The notes below the pieces were generated by a model. That model did no database searches. It worked only from the letters and a program-made list of their open reading frames with translations, and was not told the origin of the DNA. Position numbers and translations under genes: made by a program. A stretch of DNA of 64,000 nucleotides from Marsupella aquatica. Taxonomy: Eukaryota > Marchantiophyta. The stretch's first letter is position 1. Each line of letters opens with the position of its first letter. Shown here one piece after another: positions 1 through 10,587 of this stretch. The stretch lies in the NCBI GenBank assembly GCA_973895155.1, contig OZ316891.1:5890001-5954000 (forward strand), in the 5' to 3' direction.

Positions 1-663
1 ACTTACGGGGTTCTCACAACTTTCATGCTAGCCACTATACAACCACTACCAGTAGAATTGAACGATGCTGAGTTAATTTAGATATTCTAACTGGTAATAT
101 TGCCCAGTTTAACGCGAGGTCGTTGGAGGTGATTCAAGGCATGATAATGTCAATGATATATTTGACAAAATGTCACAATAATTACCCGCAAACAGGAATG
201 ATTACTGATTCAAAAGTGGTAAACATAGCTGGTTTCTTGAACTGGAACAAAAAGGTCAAAGCTTGACAACTCTGTCAGACAGTATTGGTCTCCCAAGAAA
301 AATTGTACTCACTTATTTATCATTATTCGATATATCACTCGGATTCGGTAGTCCGTCAAAATTTCTTCCCATTAATATAATGATCGAATACTTAGTCCGT
401 CGGAATTTTTTCGCATTAATATGGTTTTCATTCTGGTTTTCTGGCGATCAACAATATTCTGAAGAGGATGCTACCAGATACCTGCAGATTCAGTCTTCGG
501 GTACAACCGACGAAGGCTTCAGTATCTGAAACAAGGAAGCATATGCAGTCCGGGCCGAAATCCTGAGAATTTTTTATCGATATGGAATGTTCGCTATCAT
601 TGAACAAGGTTTTCAAATCTGCCAAATGATTAAAGGTTCTCTCTCTGCTGGCATGAATTGCAG
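1..663. other. left-edge non-coding stretch
   Basis: No coding region is recognised here. The upstream exons of the GDSL gene, carrying the catalytic GDS block, should lie here or left of the window, but I could not find them. A short local duplication is visible near 345-421, where an AGTCCGTC-containing phrase followed by CATTAATAT occurs twice. Confidence 0.5.
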
Positions 664-2257
664 GATGTGTTGATTTCAAGGAAAAATTGCCCAGTTTGAC
701 GACTCCATGGTCCAGTTGGCTGTACACTATCGCCGCTGGCGGTAATGACTTGTTGCCTCCAATCGAACAGGGTGTACCAGTCTCAGTAGTCAATGATACC
801 CTTGTACCACAAGCAGTCAACGGAGTTGTGGCTGCAATCGTTGTAAGTATATCTGATGGGATGCTCGTCCTTTCAAGTAAGAAGTTTCTGAACATCCATG
901 CCAGCCCGCAACGAGCAGCCAGTGTGTTCGACTTGAGAACCTGTATTACATAGACTAACTTGGCGAGCAGACGATAAATGGAATGATAGCGTATACATGT
1001 TTCTATTATTTTCCCGTATGGCATCGATCTTGGGAAGACTTTAGAAAGCACGAATAGCTGATTCATTTAAATTGGTGGCAAAGCGTCGCAAATTAACTTG
1101 AAATGCAATCCTAGTGGGTCAATGTTTTAATTAGACTTGATTTCAAATGCGGCATCACATATCTGTTTGGCACATGCCAAATTGCCAATGCTAGAGCCTT
1201 CTATCTACCAGAAGTACGCCTTCACCTGGTTCTGTTAATTAAAGAATCTCCACAGCTTTGTTATTGGAAGCTCAATATACGTTGCGTAACATGCCTTCTC
1301 GCCAATGTACATGCAGACTCTGTACCAGAGGGGCGCACGACAGTTCCTAATTTTCGGCATTCCTGCCAGTGGCTGTTCGACTGTCATCCTCACTTACCTG
1401 AGAAATGCAAACAATTCAACAGACTTTTTGGGCTGCAACATTGCTGTCAATAGCGTTGTTCAGCACTTCAACAGTCTCTTGCTCTCTAATATTAAATCTC
1501 TACGCCTAAACTTAACGGGAGCCAACATAGCTTACTTCGACTACTACAGCGCCAACATTGCGATTATTTCAAAACCCCTCCCTTTCGGTACGTGTCACTT
1601 CTATTGGTTTTTGCCCTATTTGTGTTCTCCCGTGAAGTGTTGACCTATGTTGTCCCTGCGGGAAGGTTTTTAAAAGATGTGATGATAGCAATGCAAGGAT
1701 AACGGCTTCAGATATTTGTTCTTGTCCTGGTTTACGGTCCTGGATTAGATTTACATGCAGGTACGCCGTGAGACCCGCGCTTTCTAATTAGCAGCGTTTA
1801 ACATATATACGTACTGACAGCTACCTAGATGCCCTGACAGAGGTGTGCTTACAAATTGGTGAGGACAGAACTAGAGCCTTGTCCATATATCGTGACGCTA
1901 ATTTCGAGCCTTCCTGTCCACTCTTGCATAACAGGATTCGATCCTGCGCTGACCACGACAGCTTGCTGCGGAGCTCCTGGAGTGGGGACTTTGAACTACA
2001 ACCCGGCTGTGACATGCGGGCACCCAAATCTGGGCTCGAACAACTGTAACAACCCAGATCAGTATGTAAATTGGGACGGTGTACATTTCACGGAGGCTTT
2101 CTACCGGCAGATTGCTTCCTTTGCCTTGAATGGCCAATACACTGACGGGGGCATCAATTATGTGAAACTCTGCAACCTTGACTTTTCAAAGTGGGGCGCC
2201 GGAGTCACTTTCCAGGGGGCCTATCCTCCCCAGAAGTGTAACAACCTATTTACCTGA
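664..2257 (+). CDS. GDSL esterase/lipase, 3' exons (5' end not found)
   Basis: Three exons join in a single frame: 664-842, 1317-1587 and 1935-2257 (TGA). The donors are GTAAGT and GTACGT and the acceptors end in AG; the codon phase matches at both junctions (phase 0, then phase 1). The protein resembles plant GDSL (SGNH) esterases. The first exon has the GGND block III oxyanion-hole motif, the second has LYQRGAR...PASGC and the FDYYSA stretch, and the last has TTACCG and the DGVHFTEA block V holding the catalytic Asp-His pair. Family members act on ester bonds of lipids or cell-wall and cuticle polymers and are usually secreted. Block I (the nucleophile Ser in GDS) and block II are missing from the visible exons. 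They may lie in an exon left of the window or be lost, so this could be a partial gene or a decaying copy. An in-frame TGA at 654-656 shows that the exon cannot extend far leftwards. Confidence 0.8.
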
Positions 2258-5200
2258 TTGTCTTGTGATATTGAAGCCGGAAACTTGCTACCCAAGTTGA
2301 AGTCACGGTTTCGAAGGAAGTTTATTTATTACGTCTTCAACAGGCTAGGGATCAAAGACTGGTATCACATAGGCACCTCACTTAGCACATATAGTACGAT
2401 ATTGATTGGACAGGTGTGTTTTTTCTCTTCGATTACAGTAATAAGACTGGCTCCCATTGCCAATAAAAGCTATCGGTAACATATATGCAGTAAAATTCGG
2501 CTTATTTCCACGTACGCGAAGCAGAAGCCAGAGGACACTGACTAAGTTTTATCACTTCATGGTTGATGCGAAATTGACATCCAATTATTGTAAGAAATTT
2601 AATGGACTCTCTATGTTGCATGGAAGAAAAGTCTATTTTCTCAGCGTAGCTAGAAGTTTCCAGAGACATATAGCCTTGTGGCACCAGAGTTGTGATACCC
2701 TAGCTTCTTCCAAATTAACTTAGGACAAAACGTAAATGTCCCGCCATACTTCTCTGGCAAGGCACAAATCATTGAGTTATTAATAACACCTGGCTAGCTA
2801 CCACTGGAGTCGACCCGGCCCATGTACTAATTAACATATTAGTAGATAAGTCTCTAATTAAGTTTCGTTATTTCCAGGATAACAATCCCCAACTAGAGAT
2901 GTAGAAGAAGAAGAGATAGCTAACGAAAGCTGTTGCCCGGCCAGGAAGTTGAAAATTGGACTGGTCAACATTGCAAAGCACTTAAAATCTTAGAGCTTGC
3001 GAAAATTCAGTTGTGATAGAATCATATTGATTAGATTGTGACTAACTAAAATTTACAATTAAACTCCTGTCATGTAGCATATCCTATGTGCAGATGGTAA
3101 GTCTGTATAGCATAAATGGTGGAGGGAGGATTATGGTATTAATAGCATGGATGGTAGAGGGAGAAGCACTTTAGATGCATGTATGGTACAGGGGAAGACT
3201 TCGCCCTTTTTCTTTCTGCTTGAAAGAACGTGCATCCACATAGCTCTCTTGGAAAATATCTGGGGTGCATACTTGGGAGGAGCTTAAATTGCACAATGAA
3301 GAATCCACAATTCCTCCAACATGTTATGACTGAGGGGGAAGAAGGCAGTTGAGTGACCAAAGTGCTGCCTCTACCCCCAAAATATAGACCCCAAAGTATG
3401 GCAAGTAGTTGGACACATGGACCAATCATAAGGCAAGATGTAGCATAGATTCCCCATCAACCTAAAAAAATGGGAACTTGAGTCTACTTTCTATCTTATG
3501 TGGAAAAACAAAGAAAATCAAAATTTAGAATTGACTAAAAAAAAAGTGAGAACTTCAAAACTCCAGGTTTTAAAAAATTATTTAATTTGTATTTTACAGC
3601 CAACCTTTAAGTACATATAAAATATATAGCTCTGCCTGTTATCCAAGGGTTACTTATTTAGGAACCAGGTTTGTGTGAATATGTGTGTGTCACAAAAAAA
3701 TTGCAATGTCTCAAAATCACTCCCATAAATTACTTATCAAGTATATATTCTCTTTTTGACCTATTCAGACCCATACTTTAAGGAAGTTCACATTTTTTCC
3801 GGTGGAGGGAAGTCAAAGTATAAGTATTGACCCATAGATTAGTGACCCTCTCATAACCCACTTCTAGGTTTCTCCTCCCTTTTTCCTGAGTGGATTCTTA
3901 GGGAAATAATAAATTCTAAAGAATCATCCACAACATGAACAACCAATTACCAATCATCTAGAAAGTTTGGTGTAAGTTACCTAGAAGAATTAACATACTG
4001 TTAGTTTCATGGTTGGGGTGAGAGATTAGGAATCAAAAGATTAGGAATCAAGACTAGGATTTAAGAACACCAATAGCAAACTAGGTAAAAATCCCACATA
4101 AGCTAGAATAATTTCATTTCCTCTCGGGGTTCTTACGGCTTTCCTTTGATCCGACCCATCACACGTAAATAGGTGTAGGGTTTTTTATTGTCTTCCCGAT
4201 TGTCTTTAGTAATTAAAAGACTTTTAACTTTTTGTGTCCGGAGAACATTAGGAATTCAGTTTTGAGAGTTCTACTAATCACATATTGTTTATAAAACCAA
4301 AAAATGAGAATATTCCAAAAATGTTCCAAAAACTTAGGGGTAAATTATCCCTTAAAAAAAGTTTAGTTGTACTACTTGAGTTTTAGGGTGTTTATTCCCC
4401 AAAAACTTTGCACATGATATTGGAGCCCCCTCTGAGTGAGGCCCCCAAATATTTCCTACCCGAGGAGGTGACAGTTCTGCCTTGCATTCGTGTTGGACAG
4501 AAGGATATGTGCCATGCAAGGTGCCATGCCTTTGAGACGTTCCTACAACCCAAAATATTCTTCAAGGAGAGATGGGGCAGAAATGTCTTCAATTCTAGTT
4601 GTGGAAGTGATAAGTTGCCATTGTTAACCCTGGCTTTAGAATCAACTAGAATAACTATTACAGGATCATCTCACTAAGTGTATATTAACCTATCATTATC
4701 TAAGCTGTCAGTCATATTAGATACAAGCCAAGATACAAGCCAGAAGCCCTATTTTCTACCTATGGTTAATTGGGGTGCAAAAGTCAGGTTTCAATCTTAA
4801 GTAAGTTTAGTTGCAAACAGATGAGTATTTTCTACCTCAGCTTGTCGCGCGGGGTGTGGAAGTCAATTCAAGTTTCAATCTTAAGTAAGTTTAGTTGCAA
4901 ACTGATGAGTTGACAACTTAGTTTGTAGTTGCAATCTTAAGACTTATTATTGAATGACACCAAAATGGTCTTTGGATTTCCAGGTGTCTGTTTGAATCTA
5001 GTCTTATATTATGACAAATCATTGACACAATTAAGGAACCCTTTTGAAAGTACATAACTTGGCCTGACTTGAGGTATTTGCTTGATGGGATCTCAAAATA
5101 AAAAGTGTTAATTGATAGGACCCTTGAGATTTTGGGTATGTCACTTGATTCAAGGTGATTCAAGGTCAATTAATAGTCTAAATCACTCATGGGTCCTGTC

Positions 5201-5689
5201 AAGTAACATTTTTCATTTGCGGGTCTCATCAAGCAAATATCTTGGCCTGACTTTAATTCTTTCTACAATATTGGAAACCCTTGTCTTCTTACCCTTGAGG
5301 TAACTATGTAATCAAGACGGGTAAAACTATTATTGCCTGGCCATATATATTGAATATATGTAGATGTGATACAAGTGAGAAAACTGGTAGATAATGATGT
5401 TTTACAATTCAATATATTGAGAATGGCATAGTTTATATATCACAGCACTCTGCAACTACACAACAACCTGTAAAGAATTTCAGTTGATGGCATTGTGATG
5501 CATGAGCTGGGAACCCAAAACATTTTAAGGTGTAATCATTGCAACCTGCGTAGGGAAAGGTAGTTTGCAAAAATGTTAGTTAAGTTGGAAAACCAGGATT
5601 TGCAAACTATACAGTCTAAAATTTGATTTGTGGTAGGGGGAAAAAATATCTAGCTATGTATAAAAGAATCAAGGTTAATTTTGAATTCT
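2258..5689. other. intergenic, no gene recognised
   Basis: This AT-rich DNA has only short open frames without family features. A direct repeat of about 38 bp (phrase TCAATCTTAAGTAAGTTTAG) occurs twice, near 4789-4826 and 4872-4910. Nothing else is supported. Confidence 0.5.
4789..4910. repeat. short direct repeat, two copies
   Basis: The phrase containing TCAATCTTAAGTAAGTTTAG and then TTGCAAAC(A/T)GATGAG occurs twice, about 83 bp apart. A weaker third echo (GTTGCAATCTTAAG) follows near 4926. Confidence 0.6.
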
Positions 5690-6145
5690 TTAGCAAGGGT
5701 CCCTCAACATATCTTACTTATAAATCTCCAACTACAAGCTAGAGTTGGGGCCTAGGCTTCTAGAGTGAAGCCTCTAGACCATAACTCCATGACTCATCAT
5801 GTGGATGAGAAAACTCATGTCTATGATGTATGTCATGTCAAATGATAATCATGATCGACTTGCTTTTTGCTATGATTTTTATTTATATTAAAAACTAATC
5901 TCTATGGTCCCACCATATTATATGTGCATAAGTGGGATGTGGGATAGAAAAACTGAAAGTGGGATGTGCATAGAAAAGAGTACTATGGTATGTTATGTAT
6001 GATTATTAAAATGATGATATGCATGATAATTTTTGTATCGTTTCATTAACCTTCAAAACATGTGAATAAGGAATATATTTTGGTGACATTTTTATTGTCC
6101 TCTCCATTATTCACGTTCAAGAACGGGTAGTCGGGGCTAGTATAA
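5690..6145 (+). repeat. dispersed repeat, copy 1
   Basis: This segment matches 51965-52245 in the same orientation. Shared landmarks are GTTGGGGCCTAGGCTT, GAGTGAAGCCTCTAGA, TCATCATGTGGAT and a shared end reading AACGGG.AGTCGGGGCTAGT. The stretch near 6090-6115 (TTTATTGTCCTCTCCATTATTCACG) matches one arm of the inverted repeat seen in the second copy. I infer a non-autonomous transposable element. Its exact ends and any target duplication are not resolved. Confidence 0.65.
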
Positions 6146-7163
6146 AGAATCATTCAAGAGATACAATGAATGAAGGTCTCTCTCCCATCTCTTTGTTGAC
6201 TTTTTGGGAGGACACTTTAAACTGGTAGATTCCAAACTGTTCAACTTGTTCCAAATTTTGTTCAACGGTCACCCAAAGGTATATTAATCAGGACTTTTAA
6301 GTGCATATGAAAGGGACTTAAGTGGGACATCCTTCAATTTACTTTGCTTCACGCCAAAATATTGGTTTTACCAGTTTATCAGAATCTCCACCTTATTACC
6401 AACCCTGAAGACTGTCTTCATATCCACAACTTAGCTGATACAGGCATGTCTGAAAGTGGTCTTGTCTCAGCTCTTTTTTTATCCCATATATCCCAAGACA
6501 AATATAGCTATGCAAAAGAGGTCTCCACCCTGAATGTTAGTGTCAATTAGAACTCGAAGCCAAGCATGAATGTCCACTATTGGCATCAAAACATTACATT
6601 GGACTTTCACATCATGAGGTAAAATCACAATTCACTCATGTCTTTCAAATTGTCACTGCAAGTTGTGATATGAAGTAATCAAAAGACACTCTTTGGGATT
6701 TTTACTTTTAATTAGCTTGAGAAAGTGATATGCTCCGGGATATGCTAGCTTGTCAGCTGGAATCTAATTCTCAATGCAAATGTTCTTTGGTCGACTAGAC
6801 AAATAGTTCTCTTCCCCGCAGAGGTAGATGAATGTACACTATATATCTCCACCGTTAAGCAAATGAAACAATTAATATTAATAAAGTTTTTCAAAACTGA
6901 GAAGCTGTTTGATCCTAGTGCAGATGACTAGCTAGTAATCATCTGAGAACAAAAAATAGGATCTATCGCAGCAGCCACTACATTAAACATATCTCAATTT
7001 CAACTCTCTGCGGCTGTGCATGATCTATGCTTCAATAAAGATAGGTTTCGCACAAACAGTAATTCCGGCTTTTCAAATTTTCGACATCTTTGGAAAATGT
7101 CTATAGGGACTCACTGACTTAATCCTATCATGTCTATAGGGACACACTGACTAAATCCTATCG
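6146..7163. other. intergenic, downstream of the CID-like gene
   Basis: No coding feature is recognised. A phrase GGGACTCACTGACTTAATCCTATC near 7107 and 7140 is duplicated immediately beyond the stop of the neighbouring minus-strand gene, probably within its 3' UTR. Confidence 0.5.
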
Positions 7164-9782
7164 TCATTGAGATACTGATCCTGATCCATGAAGATACCGA
7201 CAAGCTGAACGAGACCTCACTTGTGTTTTGGAAGGGCTCACCCTAATTGGACGTGAGCCAAGAACAGCACCACGGCAGCTCAGAGCAGCTACAGCACTCT
7301 CAGGGCTCAAGAATTCCACAAAAGCAATTTTCGTGAGTTGATCGCTGTCCACCAGCAGTCTCAAACGAGCAACCTGCCCACAGTGAAATTCAAAAAATCG
7401 CTTCACAACCACCTCAGTTGCCTTTTTGTCAATATTTGTGCAGTAAACGGTAGATGCACACGTTTCCCTCTCATCGTCAGACCTAGGAAGAAGTCTTGGA
7501 TTCACAGGTAGCACTGCAGTTTTGGAAGGCAAAACGGTTATAGGCTGACAACTATCCAACATCATTCCTGTGAGCCTCAATGCTCTAAGTGCACCATCCT
7601 CGTCAACAAACTCCACAAATGCAGACCGAAGTGGGGAGTCTTGGCACCCCGATATGCGGCAATCCACAACCTGTCCACAACCCTTGGAGATAAAGATAGC
7701 CGCAAGTTGCGTTTCCGTAAGTTGTTGGTTGATGTCCAGAATGTAAACAGTTCTTCGAATTTTATCTTCCAAGATACTGTCTTCCCTATGTTGGGGCCGA
7801 TCGTTCCTGTGTCCATTCCCTGTAGATGAAGATCCCGCTTGTCTTGCAGGAGAATCTGAAGAAACAAACCTAGAACGTGGAACAAACTCCATTGCAAGTG
7901 GATTCAGCTTGTAAAGCCTTAGGCTTTCATAACTTGCGTTATGCCCCTCTAGTGCAGTTTCTTCCTCAACTCCTGCTTCTAATTCCGCACCCTCCCCGCT
8001 TGCCTCAGAACCTTGAGTAACCATTGCAATATCATCTAGTGCAACACCTTCAGCCCCCACAGCGGTTTGAGTCCCCATTCCATTCTCATCGAGTGCGGCA
8101 CCCTCCTCAGTCGTTGTCAGAAGGGCTTCAGTCTCCAAGCTATCGGCATCTAGCGCGGCACAATGCTCACTAATCTTCGTGCATCGAGTCACTAATATTC
8201 CACGAGCATCCAGTACAACACCTTCCTCTCCTGCACACTCCTCACTTGCGTCGGGGGATGGACTCACCATTTCTTGGGCATCCGGCACAACACCCTCCTC
8301 TTCGGCACACTCTTCAGCTGGCTCTGGGCATGGAGTCGCCATTCCATGGGCATCCGGCATGACACTTTCCTCTTCGGCACACTCCTCAGTTGCCGCGGGG
8401 CATAGACTCACCATTCCATGGGCTTCCGGCACAATACCCTCCTCTTGCGCACACTCCGCTTGTCTTGCAAGAGAACCAGAAGCAAACCTAGAAGCTGTAA
8501 CAAACTCCATTGCCAATGCATTCAGCTTGGGCTTCCTTGTGTTATCATTATTTGGCCCATGCCCTTGTAGTGTAGTTTGTTCCTGAACTCCTTCTGCTTC
8601 TAATTCAGCACGCTCCCCGCTTGCCTCAGAACCTTGAGTTGCAATGGCATCTAGTGCAACATCATCCCCCACAGTGGTTTGAGTCCGTCTTGCAAGAGAA
8701 CCAGAAACAAACCTAGAAGGCGCACACTCCGCTTGTCGTGCAAGAGAACCAGAAGCAAACCTAGAAGCTGTAACAAACTCCATTGCCAATGCATTCAGCT
8801 TGGGCTTCCTTGTTCTATCATTATTTGGCCCATGCCCTTGTAGTGTAGTTTGTTCCTGAACTCCTTCTGCTTCTAATTCAGCACGCTCCCCGCTTGCCTC
8901 AGAACCTTGAGTTGCAATGGCATCTAGTGCAACATCATCCCCCACAGCGGTTTGAGTCCCCATTCCATCCTCATCTAGTGCGGCCCCCTTCTCAGTTACC
9001 ACAACGGCTTGAGTCTCCAAGCCATCGGCATCTGGTGCGGCACACTCTTGATTTATCTGTGCTGTGCATCGACTCACTAATATTCCATGAGCATCCAGTA
9101 CAGCATCTTCCTCTTCGGCACACTCCTCACTTGCTTCGGGGCCTGGACTCGCCATTCCTTGGGCATGCGGCACAACACCCTCCTCTTCGGCACACTCTTC
9201 AGTTGGCTCTGGGCATGGACTCGCCATTCCATGGGCATCCGGCATGACACTTTCCTCTTCGGCACACTCCTCGGTTACCTTGGGGGAATGACTCACCATT
9301 CCATCGGCATCCGTCACAACACCCTCCACTTCGGCACACTCGTCAGTTGCCTGAAGGCATCGACTCACCATTCCATCGGCATCCAGCACCACACGCTCCT
9401 GCACTACACGCTCCTCAATTGCATCCGGGTATCGAGTCACCATTCCATCAGCATTCAGCACAACACCCTCCTCTTTGCCACACTGCTCAATTGCCAATGG
9501 ATATCGAGTCACCATTCCACCGAATTGATTCCCCACTCCATTGACGACATCTAGTGCAGCACCCTCCGCGGCTTCCACAGCAGTTGAAATCCTTACTACA
9601 GCAGCCACATTATTTGCAACAGGACCTTGAGTTGCCAGCCCATCTCCAAGCATATCTTGTGGGGGTGGCGACTCAAGGGGTGAAGATATTTGCTTGCGAA
9701 TAGCAGGCCCTAACAACTGACCTGCCTGTGGGGCACCGTGAATCTGCTGCCGCTCCTGAGAGGGTTCTAACTTGTTTGCCAT
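7164..9782 (-). CDS. PABP-interacting protein with PAM2 motifs and two RRMs (CID8-13 type), repeat-expanded
   Basis: This is a single open frame of 872 residues from ATG at 9782 (an in-frame GTG lies further upstream at 9827, but the ATG is preferred). The C-terminal quarter is typical of plant CID8-13 proteins. RRM1 begins near residue 672 with the RNP2-like VYILDIN, and RNP1-like SAFVEFVDEDGA follows. The junction has LPSKTAVLPVNP. RRM2 begins with TVYCTNIDKKAT, has IAFVEF and closes with PIRVSPSKT. A PAM2 motif, KLNPLAMEFVP, lies near residue 623; this motif binds the MLLE domain of poly(A)-binding protein, so a role in mRNA translation or stability is expected. Two further PAM2-like copies (KLNALAMEF, lacking the final Pro) lie upstream in a 273-bp-spaced duplication. 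The N-terminal two thirds is made of acidic repeats of about 27 residues around ECAEEEGVV.DA.GM. Known relatives are, from memory, about 300-400 residues, so the N-terminus is strongly expanded. Confidence 0.9.
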   Translation of the reverse strand: MANKLEPSQERQQIHGAPQAGQLLGPAIRKQISSPLESPPPQDMLGDGLATQGPVANNVAAVVRISTAVEAAEGAALDVVNGVGNQFGGMVTRYPLAIEQCGKEEGVVLNADGMVTRYPDAIEERVVQERVVLDADGMVSRCLQATDECAEVEGVVTDADGMVSHSPKVTEECAEEESVMPDAHGMASPCPEPTEECAEEEGVVPHAQGMASPGPEASEECAEEEDAVLDAHGILVSRCTAQINQECAAPDADGLETQAVVVTEKGAALDEDGMGTQTAVGDDVALDAIATQGSEASGERAELEAEGVQEQTTLQGHGPNNDRTRKPKLNALAMEFVTASRFASGSLARQAECAPSRFVSGSLARRTQTTVGDDVALDAIATQGSEASGERAELEAEGVQEQTTLQGHGPNNDNTRKPKLNALAMEFVTASRFASGSLARQAECAQEEGIVPEAHGMVSLCPAATEECAEEESVMPDAHGMATPCPEPAEECAEEEGVVPDAQEMVSPSPDASEECAGEEGVVLDARGILVTRCTKISEHCAALDADSLETEALLTTTEEGAALDENGMGTQTAVGAEGVALDDIAMVTQGSEASGEGAELEAGVEEETALEGHNASYESLRLYKLNPLAMEFVPRSRFVSSDSPARQAGSSSTGNGHRNDRPQHREDSILEDKIRRTVYILDINQQLTETQLAAIFISKGCGQVVDCRISGCQDSPLRSAFVEFVDEDGALRALRLTGMMLDSCQPITVLPSKTAVLPVNPRLLPRSDDERETCASTVYCTNIDKKATEVVVKRFFEFHCGQVARLRLLVDSDQLTKIAFVEFLSPESAVAALSCRGAVLGSRPIRVSPSKTQVRSRSACRYLHGSGSVSQ
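8448..8959 (-). repeat. near-perfect 239-bp duplication inside the CID-like gene
   Basis: Sequence 8448-8686 recurs at 8721-8959 with only a few substitutions; the spacing is 273 bp, exactly 91 codons, so the frame is kept. Each copy encodes one PAM2-like motif (KLNALAMEF) and the following GSLAR segment. Confidence 0.9.
9040..9540 (-). repeat. coding acidic repeats (about 27 residues each)
   Basis: Tandem units of roughly 78-81 bp encode variants of GMVSRxPxxTEECAEEEGVVPDA. About six units are visible here. A second block of similar units lies at 8180-8450 and encodes the region between the second and third PAM2-like motifs. Confidence 0.8.
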
Positions 9783-10160
9783 TGAATTTTCTGATGTCTC
9801 TATAGACGCGAGAGAGTCAGTTCTCACGACGACGAATTAAGCAAGTTTCTATCGAAATCGAAGTTTCTATCGAGTACTCTCTCTTCTGATGTTTCTATGA
9901 CGAGAGAGAGTCAGTTCTCATGAAAACGAAGGAATCTTCTATAGAGGTCCCTCCTCTCTAGTTCTCATGAAGGTCTCTCAGTTGACATGAAGCAGAAGGA
10001 ATACTCTCTCAGTTGACATGAAGGCGAAGGAAAACTCTCGCGCGCTCTCGCTTTCTCTCCTGTGCAGCTAAACTGTGAGACTCCCCGATAGTCATATCTC
10101 ATACCTAAGGTCCCCTTAAATATCTACTGTCCCCTCACTTACAGCCCCTGTTAGAGGAGC
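9783..10160. promoter_or_regulatory. upstream region of the CID-like gene with duplicated segments
   Basis: Directly upstream of the ATG, the phrase GAGAGAGTCAGTTCTCA occurs at about 9810-9826 and again at about 9904-9921, each preceded by a TCTGATGT.TCTAT phrase. GAGA/CTCT-rich sequence continues to about 10080. This is the likely 5' UTR and core promoter; no TATA box was assigned. Confidence 0.45.
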
Positions 10161-10230
10161 ATTCGAAGCTTTGTTACCACATCTAGGTTCCCTGTTAGAG
10201 GAGCATTCGAAGCTTTGTTACCGCATTAGG
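10145..10230. repeat. tandem duplication, two copies
   Basis: CCTGTTAGAGGAGCATTCGA followed by AGCTTTGTTACC occurs at about 10147 and again at about 10190. A similar small duplication (TTTATGAATTTGGAGACCCC) lies at about 10471 and 10508. Confidence 0.75.
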
Positions 10231-10587
10231 TTTGACTGATACTTGACTGATCAGTTGGGAGACCTTATATATGGTGATCTAAATTTTAACGTGTAGCAAA
10301 CTAGTGACCCCTGGTAGCAGGTCATTGAGCCTGATATGCACTGTATTCACTGCCAAGCCCAAGGATAAATTTAAAAAATCAAAATAATGCTTTTATCTAA
10401 CTAAGTGTTGTGTGCAAGAACAATGGATGAGTAAGTTCCTTCTCAAAGGAACCAATATTTTAAGCTTAGTTTATGAATTTGGAGACCCCATGGAGCACAA
10501 GGTTGGTTTATGAATTTGGAGACCCCCATGGATCCACACATTTCCCAAAATTTGAACTTATTTAATTAATTGTAATAATTAACCCAA

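Noticed and set aside
8894-9554. Long open frames on the plus strand opposite the CID-like gene, rich in His/Pro or Leu/Ser
   Set aside because: They are antisense products of the repeated acidic coding units; the minus-strand frame has clear RRM and PAM2 domains.
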